Of a stretch of DNA of 64,000 nt, positions 23,337 through 32,693 are shown piece by piece (within the stretch, counting starts at the first letter, position 1; each line of letters begins with the position of its first letter). Source of the DNA: CAZMHL01 sp045605445 (GTDB lineage Bacteria; Bacillota; Clostridia; RGIG6154). The DNA lies in assembly GCA_045605445.1 (NCBI GenBank), contig JAZUPZ010000046.1, positions 1 through 64,000 of the forward strand. The letters run 5' to 3'. The translations under genes and the position numbers were made by a program. The notes beneath the pieces were generated by a model. The model had not been told where the DNA came from. It made no database searches and saw nothing but the letters and a program-made list of their open reading frames with translations.

Positions 23337-24596
23337 TTATTCTGCAAGGTCAAGCGCGTTGTCAGAGGTTACGATATATTCAACAGGCATATTTTTAAGG
23401 TTGTCTTCAACCTCCTTAACTGCATCGTCGGAAACCTTTTCAATAACAATGGCTCTTATTTCCTCTGTCATTGGCGGAAGAGCTGTTTTTCTTATAATAT
23501 AGTAACCGTCATCAAGAATAACAGCTTCGGAAACTCCGTTTTCGTCAAGGTCAATGGCAATTTCGAAAATAGGATTTTCAACATCCTTGTTAAGAAGAAC
23601 CTTGCCTTTTACTATTTCAAAAGCTTCATCGGAAGCAAATTTTTCAACAGCCGCATCAAAGCCCTCTGCTACAACAACCTCGTCAGCCGCAAGAATCTTT
23701 TTAAGGTTGTCCTGATTCTTTTCGGGAATTTTTATGTAGTCAACGCTGTAGTAGTCTGCTTTGTAAGCGTTTGCAATAACTGTTTCGTCGTAAACAGGCT
23801 GCTGCTTTTCGGGAGCATATTTTTCGTCGTAAAGCTCTGCATATGCAAGCTTTTCCTCCCAGGAAGCGTAAACACCGTAAACTATGTCGTTAAGGAAGTC
23901 TTCGTCAAGGTAAGCCTCGTCAAGCTTTGCAAGAATTTCCTTTTTCTTTGCTTCTGAGATTCTGTCTCCCTTTGCGAAAACATAAGCATATTTTTTGTAT
24001 GCGGTTTCAATTCTTGAATAAACACTCTTTGAATATTCAACAAGCTCGGCAGATTTTTTGCCGTCAAAGTCGTATTCATCAAGGTATTTTATAAGGTTGT
24101 AGGTTTCCATGCTTACCTTTGTTCCGTTTATGTTCATAATAGCAGGAAGGTCGGTAATAATAACGTCCTTTGTCATATCAACGTAGGAAACGTTGTAGCC
24201 CAATGATTCGGTAACGAATCTGATAGGAACAAAGGTTCTGCTGTCATAAATATTTGCAGGAACATCAAGAGCAACGCTTTTGCCGTTAACATTTGCTGCT
24301 TTAGAGCCGATAACCAGCTTTATTACGTTGTTCTTTGAAGAAATTGTAACCGTGTCGGTAGGGTCATCCCATTCAACCTTTGAACCGAAGGTTTCCGCAA
24401 TAACTCTTACGGGAACAAGGGTTCTTCCGTTTGAAATGAAGGGAGCGGCATCAATAACCGAAGAGTCGATACCAATGTGGTCCTGAACTGTTACATAATT
24501 GTCGCCAATTGTAAACTGAAGGGTTTTTGCACTTGCGCTGACTGCAAAAAGAAACAGGCAGAAGAAAAGTGCCGGAATGATTTTTCTGAGTTTCAT
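23337..24596 (-). CDS. Exported stalk-domain protein with foldase-like C-terminal half
   Basis: A 419-residue exported protein. Signal peptide at about 1-23 (FFCLFLFAVSASA). Then two copper-amine-oxidase N-terminal-like 'stalk' repeats (NGRTLVPVRVIAETFG, DSRTFVPIRFVTESLG) at about 50-155, common in clostridial surface proteins. From about 160 on (IMNINGTKVSMETYNLIKY) it resembles the SurA/PrsA-type chaperone fold, with a peptidyl-prolyl-isomerase-like C-terminus that is degenerate. It probably acts outside the membrane in protein folding or as an envelope anchor. It has a promoter and a hairpin in its leader. Confidence 0.72.
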   Translation of the reverse strand: MKLRKIIPALFFCLFLFAVSASAKTLQFTIGDNYVTVQDHIGIDSSVIDAAPFISNGRTLVPVRVIAETFGSKVEWDDPTDTVTISSKNNVIKLVIGSKAANVNGKSVALDVPANIYDSRTFVPIRFVTESLGYNVSYVDMTKDVIITDLPAIMNINGTKVSMETYNLIKYLDEYDFDGKKSAELVEYSKSVYSRIETAYKKYAYVFAKGDRISEAKKKEILAKLDEAYLDEDFLNDIVYGVYASWEEKLAYAELYDEKYAPEKQQPVYDETVIANAYKADYYSVDYIKIPEKNQDNLKKILAADEVVVAEGFDAAVEKFASDEAFEIVKGKVLLNKDVENPIFEIAIDLDENGVSEAVILDDGYYIIRKTALPPMTEEIRAIVIEKVSDDAVKEVEDNLKNMPVEYIVTSDNALDLAE

Positions 24597-24627
24597 AGTG
24601 AATTCCTCCTAAAATAATTTTAATGCC

Positions 24628-24658
24628 TCCTCTGCAGACAAAGGTCTTACAGCAGAGG
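24628..24658 (-). other. Leader hairpin of the stalk-domain gene
   Basis: CCTCTGC and GCAGAGG enclose a 17-nt loop in the 5' UTR, between the promoter at 24684-24712 and the RBS. Confidence 0.35.
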
Positions 24659-24683
24659 TTATGTTTTCAGTATTTGTGTTTTC

Positions 24684-24712
24684 AGTATATCACAATGTTT
24701 TTTAAAAGTAAA
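24684..24712 (-). promoter_or_regulatory. Promoter for the stalk-domain gene
   Basis: Minus strand TTTACT, 17 nt, TATACT, just after the stop codon of the LCP gene. Confidence 0.6.
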
Positions 24713-24717
24713 TTGCT

Positions 24718-25593
24718 TTACTCAAAATATCTTGTAACGGTTTCTGCCATTTTTTCCCCGTCAATAAGAACATAGGTTCCGCTGGGAGAAAAATAGTAAG
24801 GAATTTCAATGGTGTTGAAGTTGCGTCTTCCTGCCGCAAGAAGCTTAACTCCGTTAAAGGCAGTTTCAAAAATATTAAGGCTGGTTGAAGTTCCTCTTGC
24901 ATATTCAAAGGCAACTCTCGGAAGCTTGAATGCCAGGGAAAGGTTCATATGCTGGTTTATAAAAGCCTTTATAAAATCCCTCTGAACGGCGGTTCGCTGA
25001 ATGTCTGCCATAGCATAGCCTCTGAATCTTAAAAGCTTGAGCGACTCTTCCCCGTTAAGATGACGGTAGCCCTGCTTTATATGAATGTAAAGGTCCTGCT
25101 CCGGATCCTCGTAGTCCATATCCTGCGGAACCTCAAAGTCAACTCCGCCAAAGGCATCAATCATATTTTCAACGGCATCAAAATCAACCTTCATATATTC
25201 GTGAATTTCAATGCCTGTAACCTGCTGAACCTTTTCAATAAGATAGTCGTCGCCGCCAAGGGCAAGAGCAGAATTTATTTTAACATACCCCGAAGAGGTT
25301 TCAATTCTGGTGTCACGGGGGACGGAAATAAGGTTAATTTCTCCGCCGGAAACGGAAAGAATCATAATAACGTCGGCTCTGGTGCCGCCGCCGTCGGTTC
25401 CCATAACAAGAATGTTCTCTCTTTTTCCTCCGCCCTTTGCAAGGCTTCCTGAAGATGCGGAAGGAAGGGGCTGAGGCGCAAAATGGGTCATAAACGAAAT
25501 AATAAGAATAATAATCAGTATATGTAAAGGTTTAAAGTTTTTCTGTCTTTCTTTTTTTCTTCCCTTTGAAGGGGTTGAACTGCTGTCCTGCAT
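24718..25593 (-). CDS. LytR-CpsA-Psr (LCP) family wall polymer ligase 1
   Basis: A 291-residue protein. A basic N-terminus (KGRKKERQKNFK) precedes one membrane segment at about 27-43, then an extracellular LCP domain: VMGTDGGGTRADVIMILSV, ISVPRDTRIE with the conserved Arg/Asp residues, YMKVDFDAVENMIDAFGGV and EESLKLLRFRGYA. LCP proteins transfer lipid-linked glycopolymers to peptidoglycan. It is a paralogue of the gene at 25754-26623; the stretch DMDYEDPEQ is identical in both. Its own promoter is at 25615-25643. Confidence 0.9.
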   Translation of the reverse strand: MQDSSSTPSKGRKKERQKNFKPLHILIIILIISFMTHFAPQPLPSASSGSLAKGGGKRENILVMGTDGGGTRADVIMILSVSGGEINLISVPRDTRIETSSGYVKINSALALGGDDYLIEKVQQVTGIEIHEYMKVDFDAVENMIDAFGGVDFEVPQDMDYEDPEQDLYIHIKQGYRHLNGEESLKLLRFRGYAMADIQRTAVQRDFIKAFINQHMNLSLAFKLPRVAFEYARGTSTSLNIFETAFNGVKLLAAGRRNFNTIEIPYYFSPSGTYVLIDGEKMAETVTRYFE

Positions 25594-25614
25594 TAAAGGT
25601 CACCTCCAAAAATA

Positions 25615-25643
25615 AGTATAGCATCAACAACGCCTTTTGTCAA
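25615..25643 (-). promoter_or_regulatory. Promoter for LCP gene 1
   Basis: Minus strand TTGACA, 17 nt, TATACT; GGAGGTGA follows before the ATG. Confidence 0.8.
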
Positions 25644-25714
25644 AGAAGTTTAACCGCCGGATTCTGACAAAAAAGGAAAATAACAACTCCTTTTACAAAG
25701 ATGGTAAATAAAAA

Positions 25715-25739
25715 GCTGACGGTGTTTCCCACCGTCAGC
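25715..25739 (-). terminator. Terminator of LCP gene 2
   Basis: GCTGACGGTG and CACCGTCAGC form a 10-bp stem followed by TTTTTATTT on the minus strand. Confidence 0.9.
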
Positions 25740-25753
25740 CTGTGTATTTTTGT

Positions 25754-26623
25754 TTATTCCGGGTCGCTGTCTGTAAAGTGAGCTTCAAAAAGCAAAGCGG
25801 CATCGGGCTGTTTTACAAGAACATAATTCCCCGAAAGAGTGTAGGGCATTTCAAAGCTTTCAAACTGAGCGTTGTCCATCTTGCCAATGGCAGATGCATA
25901 GCCGGTAATGTCTGAAAGGCTCATGCTTGAAGTTATGTTTTCGTTGATAATTCCGTATATTTCAGGAATTTTTGTGAAATATTTCATATTTGCCTTCTGA
26001 GCAAAAATCGCTTTTACAAAATCCTGCTGAACAGAGTTTCGTGCAATGTCCGCCATGGCATATTTTCTGAATCTGAGAAGCTGAATCGCCTGGTCTCCGT
26101 TAAGAACCTGAACGCCTTTTTTAAGGTGAATGTAAAGGTTCTGCTCCGGGTCTTCGTAGTCCATATCCTGAGGAACGTCAAACTCAACGCCGTCAAGGGC
26201 GTCAACCATATCCTTAACTGCGGTAAAGTTAAAGGTAACGTAATCGTGAATCGGAATTCCGGCGATTTCCTTAACCTTCTGAATGGTCAGCTTTTCTCCG
26301 CCTACCGTAAGCGCGGCATTTATTTTCATAGTAGTTCCGTTAACGGAAATTCTGGTGTCTCTCGGAATGGAAACAAGGTTTATTCTGCCTTCCTTTCGGT
26401 TTACCGAGCAAACCATAATAACGTCGCTTCGCATTCCGCCCTCGTCCGTTCCCAGAACAAGAACGTTTTTAACTCCGTCAGGAGTTGCTCTGTCAAGCTC
26501 TTCAAGCTCAATTCCGCCACCGATATTTCCGAAATATACATACAATCCACCCAGTACCACAACTAAAACAAGCAGGCTTGCCGTTGAGATAAGGAGAGTT
26601 GTAAAGTATTTTTTCATATTCAT
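25754..26623 (-). CDS. LytR-CpsA-Psr (LCP) family wall polymer ligase 2
   Basis: A 289-residue protein with a membrane segment at about 10-32 (LLISTASLLVLVVVLGG) and an extracellular LCP domain: VLVLGTDEGGMRSDVIMV, LVSIPRDTRISV, YVTFNFTAVKDMVDALDGV and QAIQLLRFRKYA. Function as for LCP 1. The two genes are in tandem but separated by a terminator and promoter, so they are independently transcribed duplicates, perhaps for different polymers. Confidence 0.9.
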   Translation of the reverse strand: MNMKKYFTTLLISTASLLVLVVVLGGLYVYFGNIGGGIELEELDRATPDGVKNVLVLGTDEGGMRSDVIMVCSVNRKEGRINLVSIPRDTRISVNGTTMKINAALTVGGEKLTIQKVKEIAGIPIHDYVTFNFTAVKDMVDALDGVEFDVPQDMDYEDPEQNLYIHLKKGVQVLNGDQAIQLLRFRKYAMADIARNSVQQDFVKAIFAQKANMKYFTKIPEIYGIINENITSSMSLSDITGYASAIGKMDNAQFESFEMPYTLSGNYVLVKQPDAALLFEAHFTDSDPE

Positions 26624-26817
26624 ATAAAAAACTCCCGTAATTTCAAGTAAAAATTCTTCGTTTAATGTGTTGTCTTATTATAATACCACAAATTTCCTAT
26701 AAAAACAAGTAACCAATTGTGATAAAAGTAAGAAAAAATAAAAAGTTTCAAAATAAAAAAAGGAAAATAAAATTTTTGTCGAATATATACAAAGACATTT
26801 TTTATCCGGAGGAAAAT

Positions 26818-27960
26818 ATGGCATCACTACTTCTTGCAGTTATATATATGTCTTTTATAAGCCTCGGACTTCCCGACTCTCTTCTGGGCTCGGCGTGGCC
26901 TGTTATGCACGGGCAGATAGGTACCTCTGTTTCCTATATGGGCGGGATAACTGTTATAATTGCTCTGGGAACGGTTGTTTCCAGCCTTATGTCAGACAGA
27001 ACAACAAAAAAATTTGGTGCCGGTGCCGTTACCGCTGTATCTACCCTGCTTACGGCTCTGGCGTTGCTGGGCTTTTCTGTTTCAGATAATTATTTTATGC
27101 TGTGCCTCTTTGCTGTTCCTTACGGAATCGGGGCGGGCGGAGTAGATGCAGCGCTTAATAATTTTGTTGCCGTGAGCTATTCCTCAAGGCATATGAGCTG
27201 GCTTCACTGTATGTGGGGCGTTGGTGCTTCGGTAAGCCCTTATATAATGGGCTATTGCCTTTCTTCAAAGCTTGGCTGGGAAAGCGGTTACCTTTCCGTT
27301 TCCGTAATTCAGCTTGTTCTTTCCTTATTTATATTCCTTTCTCTTCCCATATGGAAAAAAGGGAATTTTGAAGAGGAAGAGGAAAGGGTTGTAAAACCTC
27401 TCGGAGAGGTTCTTAAAATCAACGGCGTAAAATATGTGCTCCTCGCCTTTTTCGGCTACTGTGCTCTTGAAGCAACGGCGGGACTCTGGGCAAGCAGCTT
27501 TTTAACTCTTTCAAGGGAAATTCCTGCAGAAACGGCGGCAAATTTTGCTTCGCTGTTTTATATGGGAATTACGGCAGGCCGTTTTTTCAACGGCTTTGTA
27601 ACGGATAAGTTTGGCGACAAAAAAATGATAAGAGCAGGGCTTTTAGTTATGCTTGCGGGAGTAATAATGATTTTTCTTCCGGGGAAAGCGGCGCTTTTCG
27701 GACTTGTAATAACCGGAATAGGATGCGCCCCCGTTTATCCCTGTATAATTCATTCAACGCCGGATAATTTCGGAAAAGAAAATTCTCAGGCAATTATCGG
27801 GGTTCAGATGGCAAGTGCTTATCTCGGAACAACCTTTATGCCGCCCCTTATGGGACTTGTGGCAAAATACATAAATATTTCCCTTTACCCCGTTTATTTG
27901 CTTTTCTTTGTATTTCTTATGGCATTTATGACCGAAAAACTTAATAAAAAAAGGAAATAG
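26818..27960 (+). CDS. Major facilitator superfamily transporter
   Basis: A 380-residue protein with 12 predicted membrane segments and a central loop (LPIWKKGNFEEEEERVVKPLGE). SFISLGLPDSLLGSAWP and DRTTKKFGAGAV (the MFS loop 2-3 motif) are seen. It resembles FucP/YfkF-like sugar permeases of Bacillota. The ATG at 26818 was chosen because GGAGG lies 5 nt before it and the first helix begins at once; the longer frame from 26719 is lysine-rich and has no RBS. Substrate unknown. Confidence 0.82.
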   Translation: MASLLLAVIYMSFISLGLPDSLLGSAWPVMHGQIGTSVSYMGGITVIIALGTVVSSLMSDRTTKKFGAGAVTAVSTLLTALALLGFSVSDNYFMLCLFAVPYGIGAGGVDAALNNFVAVSYSSRHMSWLHCMWGVGASVSPYIMGYCLSSKLGWESGYLSVSVIQLVLSLFIFLSLPIWKKGNFEEEEERVVKPLGEVLKINGVKYVLLAFFGYCALEATAGLWASSFLTLSREIPAETAANFASLFYMGITAGRFFNGFVTDKFGDKKMIRAGLLVMLAGVIMIFLPGKAALFGLVITGIGCAPVYPCIIHSTPDNFGKENSQAIIGVQMASAYLGTTFMPPLMGLVAKYINISLYPVYLLFFVFLMAFMTEKLNKKRK

Positions 27961-28009
27961 CAAGATTGTGTCGAATAAATTTCTGTAAGAATAAAAAACG
28001 GAGGAGAAA

Positions 28010-29782
28010 ATGGCAATACCAAATGAAACAATTCAGCAGATTATAGAAAAAGCTGACATTGTGGATGTAATTTCTAAATATGTTTCTCTGAAGAGAAACG
28101 GAAGCTCAACCGTGGGGCTTTGTCCTTTTCATAATGAAAAAACTCCGTCGTTTAACGTTTCTGCTTCAAAACAGCTTTACCACTGCTTCGGTTGCGGAGC
28201 GGGAGGAACCGTAATAAATTTTGTTATGCAAATGGAAAATCTCGACTTTGTGGAGTCGGTAAAATTTCTTGGTGATATGTACGGTGTCCGTGTAGAGGAT
28301 TCCAATGTTTACGATGATAAAAACGCAAAAAGAAAGCAAAGGATTTTTGAGGCAAACAGAGAGGCGGCAAGGTTTTTCTATTCAAACCTTTCAAAGCCGG
28401 AGGGTAAACCCGGGCTTGATTATTTCATATCAAGAGGACTTACAAAGGAAACAATAACAAGGTTTGGACTGGGTTATGCTCCGGAAAGCTGGGATAAGCT
28501 TAAAAACCATCTTAAATCAAAAGGCTTTACAGACTATGAAATGATGGATGCGGGGCTCGTTTCAAGCAAGGACAAGCGAACCTTTGACAGGTTCAGAAAC
28601 AGGGCGATGTTTCCTATTATGGATTTAAGAGGAAACGTTATAGCCTTCGGTGGCAGAGTTTTAGACGATTCCAAACCGAAATATCTTAACACTTCGGATA
28701 CCCCTGTTTTCGATAAGAGCGCAAACCTGTTTGCTCTTAATATAGTGAAAAAAAGCAACAGTAAAACAATTGTTGTTGTAGAAGGATATATGGATGTTAT
28801 AACTCTTCACCAGAACGGGGTTGACACGGCGGTTGCCTCCCTTGGAACTGCGCTTACGGAAAAACACGCAAGGCTCCTTAAAAGATATGCCGACGAGGTG
28901 GTGCTCTGTTACGACTCCGACGAGGCGGGCAGAACGGCGGCAACAAGAGCCGTTGAGATTTTTTCAAGGAACGACATAAAAACAAGAGTTATGACCTTAA
29001 GGGGCGCCAAGGACCCTGACGAATACTGTAAAAAATACGGTGTTTCGGGATTTATCAATGCAGTGAAGGCAGCAGAAACTCCGATTTTGTATAAAATTGG
29101 CAATTTAAAGGCAAAATATGATGTAAGTATCCCCGACCAGAAAATCGAGTATATAAAAGCGGCGGCAGAGGAGCTGGCAAAGCTTCCTTCGGAGATAGAA
29201 AGAGAAATTTTTGCAAAGGAAATTGCCGCCGAGCTGGGAGTTACCTTTGAATCGGTAAATGCTCAGCTGAAACGCCGCCTTGCGGTAAACAGGAAGAAAA
29301 ACGGTGAGAAGGAAATCAGACAGGTTGTGGCAGACTTGAAGCAAAGAGCCGTCGTTAACCGGGACGGAAGTGAAATTTTAAAGGAAGCCGAGAAGAAACT
29401 GCTTAACCTTATGTTTTACGACAGTGCCGTTTTCAGATATGTGAAAGAAAATTTTGATTTTTCAGAGTTTTCTTCCGAGCTTTATAAACGAATTGCGGAA
29501 AAAACCGAAAAAGCTGCAGAAGAAAAAATTCAGCTTTCGGAAAGCGATTTGCTTATCGGGTTCGGGGAATCGGATTCGGGTGAAATTTCGGAAATATTAA
29601 GCCGCGAAATACGAACCGATGACAAATTGTATGCAGCAAAACAAATTCTGCAGACAATAAACAATTTAAGAAAGAAAGCAGAAATAGCACGACTTGCAAA
29701 ATCGGGAGATATTGAAGCTGTGAAAAAACTGCTGAACAGGAGGATTAACAATGCCGACACAGGACAAACAGACGGTAATTAA
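28010..29782 (+). CDS. dnaG: DNA primase
   Basis: A 590-residue primase that makes RNA primers for replication. The N-terminal CHCC zinc finger uses C38, H41, C59 and C62 (LCPFHNEKTPSF, YHCFGCGAGG). The catalytic core has the Toprim motifs VVVEGYMDVI and VLCYDSDEAG. The C-terminal about 150 residues bind helicase. GGAGGAG precedes the ATG. The 3' end overlaps rpoD by 32 nt, the ancient dnaG-rpoD order. Confidence 0.97.
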   Translation: MAIPNETIQQIIEKADIVDVISKYVSLKRNGSSTVGLCPFHNEKTPSFNVSASKQLYHCFGCGAGGTVINFVMQMENLDFVESVKFLGDMYGVRVEDSNVYDDKNAKRKQRIFEANREAARFFYSNLSKPEGKPGLDYFISRGLTKETITRFGLGYAPESWDKLKNHLKSKGFTDYEMMDAGLVSSKDKRTFDRFRNRAMFPIMDLRGNVIAFGGRVLDDSKPKYLNTSDTPVFDKSANLFALNIVKKSNSKTIVVVEGYMDVITLHQNGVDTAVASLGTALTEKHARLLKRYADEVVLCYDSDEAGRTAATRAVEIFSRNDIKTRVMTLRGAKDPDEYCKKYGVSGFINAVKAAETPILYKIGNLKAKYDVSIPDQKIEYIKAAAEELAKLPSEIEREIFAKEIAAELGVTFESVNAQLKRRLAVNRKKNGEKEIRQVVADLKQRAVVNRDGSEILKEAEKKLLNLMFYDSAVFRYVKENFDFSEFSSELYKRIAEKTEKAAEEKIQLSESDLLIGFGESDSGEISEILSREIRTDDKLYAAKQILQTINNLRKKAEIARLAKSGDIEAVKKLLNRRINNADTGQTDGN

Positions 29783-30836
29783 AAACCTGCTTGATAAAGG
29801 CAAGAAAAACGGTGTTCTTTCTTATCAGGAAATAGTGGACACCCTCGAGGAAATTGAGCTCGAACCGAAACAGATTGAAAAGGTGTACGAAACCCTTGAA
29901 ACTCTCGGAATTGAAATTTCCGGCGATATGGATATCGAAAGCGAGCTCAAACAAATTGAAAGTGAAATAGAAAATGAGGAAATCGACACTTCAATTCCCG
30001 AAGGAGTAAGCGTTGAGGACCACGTAAGAATGTACCTTAAGGAAATAGGTAAGGTTCCGCTCCTTTCTTCCGAGGAAGAGCTTGAAATTGCCAAAAGAAT
30101 GGCAGAGGGCGATGAACTTGCAAAGCAAAGACTTTCGGAAGCAAACCTTCGTCTGGTTGTAAGTATCGCAAAAAGATATGTGGGCAGAGGAATGCTGTTT
30201 CTCGACCTTATCCAGGAGGGAAATCTGGGCCTTATAAAGGCTGTTGAAAAATTTGACTACACAAAGGGCTACAAGTTTTCAACCTATGCAACCTGGTGGA
30301 TAAGACAGGCAATTACAAGAGCAATTGCCGACCAGGCAAGAACCATAAGAATTCCCGTTCATATGGTTGAAACAATCAATAAGCTTATGAGAGTTCAGAG
30401 GCAGCTTGTTCAGGAATTCGGAAGAGAACCTCAGCTTGAAGAAATCGCAAAGGGAATGGGAATGTCTGTTGACAAAGTTCGCGAAATAATGAAAGTGGCG
30501 CAGGAGCCTGTTTCTCTTGAAACTCCAATCGGTGAAGAAGAAGACAGCCATCTTGGCGACTTTATCCCCGATGACGATGCTCCACCCCCGGCAGATGCGG
30601 CGGCGTTCATCCTTCTCAAGGAACAGCTTAAAGATGTTCTTCATACTCTTACACCAAGAGAAGAAAAGGTGCTCAAGCTCCGTTTCGGACTTGAAGACGG
30701 CAGAGCAAGAACTCTTGAAGAAGTAGGTAAAGAATTTAACGTTACCCGTGAAAGAATCAGACAGATTGAAGCAAAAGCTTTAAGAAAACTGAGACACCCT
30801 TCAAGAAGCAAAAAACTTAAAGATTTTATTGACTGA
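29751..30836 (+). CDS. rpoD: Housekeeping RNA polymerase sigma factor
   Basis: A 361-residue primary sigma-70 (SigA). An N-terminal region 1.1-like domain (ILEYQEI-type start, acidic), region 1.2 (DHVRMYLKEIGKVPLL), region 2 (KYTYATWWIRQ-like block FSTYATWWIRQAITRAIADQ), region 3.2 (SHLGDFIPDDDA) and region 4.2 (VTRERIRQIEAKALRKLRHP) are all present. It recognises the TTGACA/TATAAT promoters seen in this window. It begins within dnaG with AGGAGG as RBS. Confidence 0.97.
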   Translation: MPTQDKQTVIKNLLDKGKKNGVLSYQEIVDTLEEIELEPKQIEKVYETLETLGIEISGDMDIESELKQIESEIENEEIDTSIPEGVSVEDHVRMYLKEIGKVPLLSSEEELEIAKRMAEGDELAKQRLSEANLRLVVSIAKRYVGRGMLFLDLIQEGNLGLIKAVEKFDYTKGYKFSTYATWWIRQAITRAIADQARTIRIPVHMVETINKLMRVQRQLVQEFGREPQLEEIAKGMGMSVDKVREIMKVAQEPVSLETPIGEEEDSHLGDFIPDDDAPPPADAAAFILLKEQLKDVLHTLTPREEKVLKLRFGLEDGRARTLEEVGKEFNVTRERIRQIEAKALRKLRHPSRSKKLKDFID

Positions 30837-30847
30837 TAGGAGAAAAA

Positions 30848-32044
30848 ATGCAAAATATTTGTTTTAAGCCGGCAGACATTCTGCTTCCGGCAAATGAAAA
30901 TCACGAAAAGTGGAGCGTGGTAGCCTGCGACCAGTACACCTCCCAGCCGAAATACTGGGAAAGCGTTGAAAAAACAGTAGGCAAAAGTAAATCAACATTA
31001 AGACTTGTTTTCCCCGAAATTTACCTTAATAATGATGATGAAAAACGAATTGAAAATATAAATGCCTGTATGAAGGAATACCTTGAAGGCGGAGTTTTCA
31101 AAGAGTATAAAAATGCGCTTGTTTATCTTGAAAGAACCACAGGGGAAAATAAAACAAGATGCGGAATAGTAGGAATGGTTGACCTTGATTCTTATGAATA
31201 TAAAAGCGGAACAAATGCAAAAATCCGCGCAACCGAGGGAACGGTTATAGAAAGAATTCCGCCAAGAGTTAAAATAAGGGAAAATGCGGCCCTTGAGCTT
31301 CCTCATATAATGCTTTTGTTCGATGATAAGACCAACAGTGTAATGAAAAGCGTTAAAAAAGGCGAACCCCTTTACGATTTTGATCTTATGGAAAATGGCG
31401 GTCACCTGACAGGAAGCTTAATTGAAAATACCGGTGAGGTTCTTCAGAAGCTTTCAGAGCTTGATGAAATCAAAGAAATGCTCTTTGCGGTGGGTGACGG
31501 AAATCATTCCCTTGCAACAGCAAAAACCTGCTGGGAAAATATCAAGGCATCAGGCGAATACAGAGAAGACCACCCTGCCCGCTATGCTCTTGTTGAAATT
31601 GTTAATATTCACGATGAAGCGCTCATTTTCGAACCTATTCACAGAATCATAACAAAAACCGATAACAAAAAGCTGGTAAAAGCCCTTTACGATAATTTTG
31701 AAATTTCTGAAACCGAGGGTCAGAAAATAACAATGGTGCTCAAAGGTGAAAAGAAAGATCTATACATAAAGAATCCAACAACAGAGCTTGCCGTAGGAAC
31801 CCTTCAGGGCTTTCTCGACAAATACCTTGCGGAAAACAAAGGCGAAATCGATTATATTCACGGGGAAGATGTAGTATTAGACCTTTCCGCCGAGAAAAAT
31901 ACAATAGGCTTCCTTCTTCCTGCAATCAACAAGTCCGATTTCTTCGCAGGAATCGAAAAAGACGGTTCTCTTCCAAGGAAAACCTTCTCTATGGGAGAGG
32001 CATTTGAGAAGAGGTATTACTTCGAAGCAAGAAAGATAAAATAA
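30848..32044 (+). CDS. DUF1015 family protein
   Basis: A 398-residue protein that matches DUF1015: CFKPADILLP at the start, WSVVACDQYTSQP, and the hallmark GDGNHSLATAKTCW. The family is widespread in Bacteria and has no established biochemical role; a link to serine or amino acid metabolism has been proposed for relatives. It starts 11 nt after rpoD and ends in a terminator, so it shares the dnaG-rpoD transcript. Confidence 0.82.
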   Translation: MQNICFKPADILLPANENHEKWSVVACDQYTSQPKYWESVEKTVGKSKSTLRLVFPEIYLNNDDEKRIENINACMKEYLEGGVFKEYKNALVYLERTTGENKTRCGIVGMVDLDSYEYKSGTNAKIRATEGTVIERIPPRVKIRENAALELPHIMLLFDDKTNSVMKSVKKGEPLYDFDLMENGGHLTGSLIENTGEVLQKLSELDEIKEMLFAVGDGNHSLATAKTCWENIKASGEYREDHPARYALVEIVNIHDEALIFEPIHRIITKTDNKKLVKALYDNFEISETEGQKITMVLKGEKKDLYIKNPTTELAVGTLQGFLDKYLAENKGEIDYIHGEDVVLDLSAEKNTIGFLLPAINKSDFFAGIEKDGSLPRKTFSMGEAFEKRYYFEARKIK

Positions 32045-32049
32045 AATTT

Positions 32050-32095
32050 AACCTCCTGAACCGACTTTTGTGCCGTGTAAGGAGGTTTAGTTTTA
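32050..32095 (+). terminator. Terminator after the dnaG-rpoD-DUF1015 run
   Basis: AACCTCCT and AGGAGGTT with a 22-nt loop, followed by TAGTTTT. The stem is short relative to its loop, so the call is moderate. Confidence 0.6.
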
Positions 32096-32134
32096 AAAAA
32101 TCTTGTGAAAATATAATCAGTAAGGGATGATAAT

Positions 32135-32692
32135 ATGAAAAACGAAAAACTAAAAAAAATACTTCTTGCCGCAATGTTTATGGGGCTTGGGCTTGTGCTT
32201 CCGTTTGTAACCGGGCAAATAAAACAAATAGGAAATATGCTTCTTCCGATGCATATCCCCGTTATGCTCTGCGGACTTATTCTCGGCTGGCAATACGGCG
32301 CCTTGGTAGGTTTTGTTATGCCGCTTCTGCGCTCTCTCCTTTTCGGTATGCCTCATATGTATCCAAATGCGGTTGCAATGGCATTTGAGCTTGCAACCTA
32401 TGGCGGCGTATGCGGATTTTTATATCTTAAGGCAAAATGGCAGTGCACGAAAACACTGTATATTTCAATGATAATTGCAATGCTTTCGGGAAGAGTAGTC
32501 TGGGGAATAGTGGAAACAGTGCTCCTCGGCTTTGGCGGATTTACGGTTAAAATGTTTATTGCCGGTGCCTTTTTGAATTCAGTCCCCGGAATAATCCTTC
32601 AGCTTTTCCTTATCCCGGCAATAATGGTTGCCCTTAAAAAAGCAAAGCTCGTTCCGCTGGTTAAAGTAAAGGATAAAAGCGTGAAAGAATAA
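32135..32692 (+). CDS. ECF transporter S component, substrate unknown
   Basis: A 185-residue membrane protein with five or six hydrophobic segments. MGLGLVLPFV at the start, then LLPMHIPVMLCGLILGWQYG, which is the conserved S-component block that docks with EcfT. S components bind one vitamin or metal each and share an EcfAAT module encoded elsewhere; no module gene is in the window. Folate or pantothenate type proteins look similar, but I cannot decide. Confidence 0.8.
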   Translation: MKNEKLKKILLAAMFMGLGLVLPFVTGQIKQIGNMLLPMHIPVMLCGLILGWQYGALVGFVMPLLRSLLFGMPHMYPNAVAMAFELATYGGVCGFLYLKAKWQCTKTLYISMIIAMLSGRVVWGIVETVLLGFGGFTVKMFIAGAFLNSVPGIILQLFLIPAIMVALKKAKLVPLVKVKDKSVKE

Positions 32693-32693
32693 A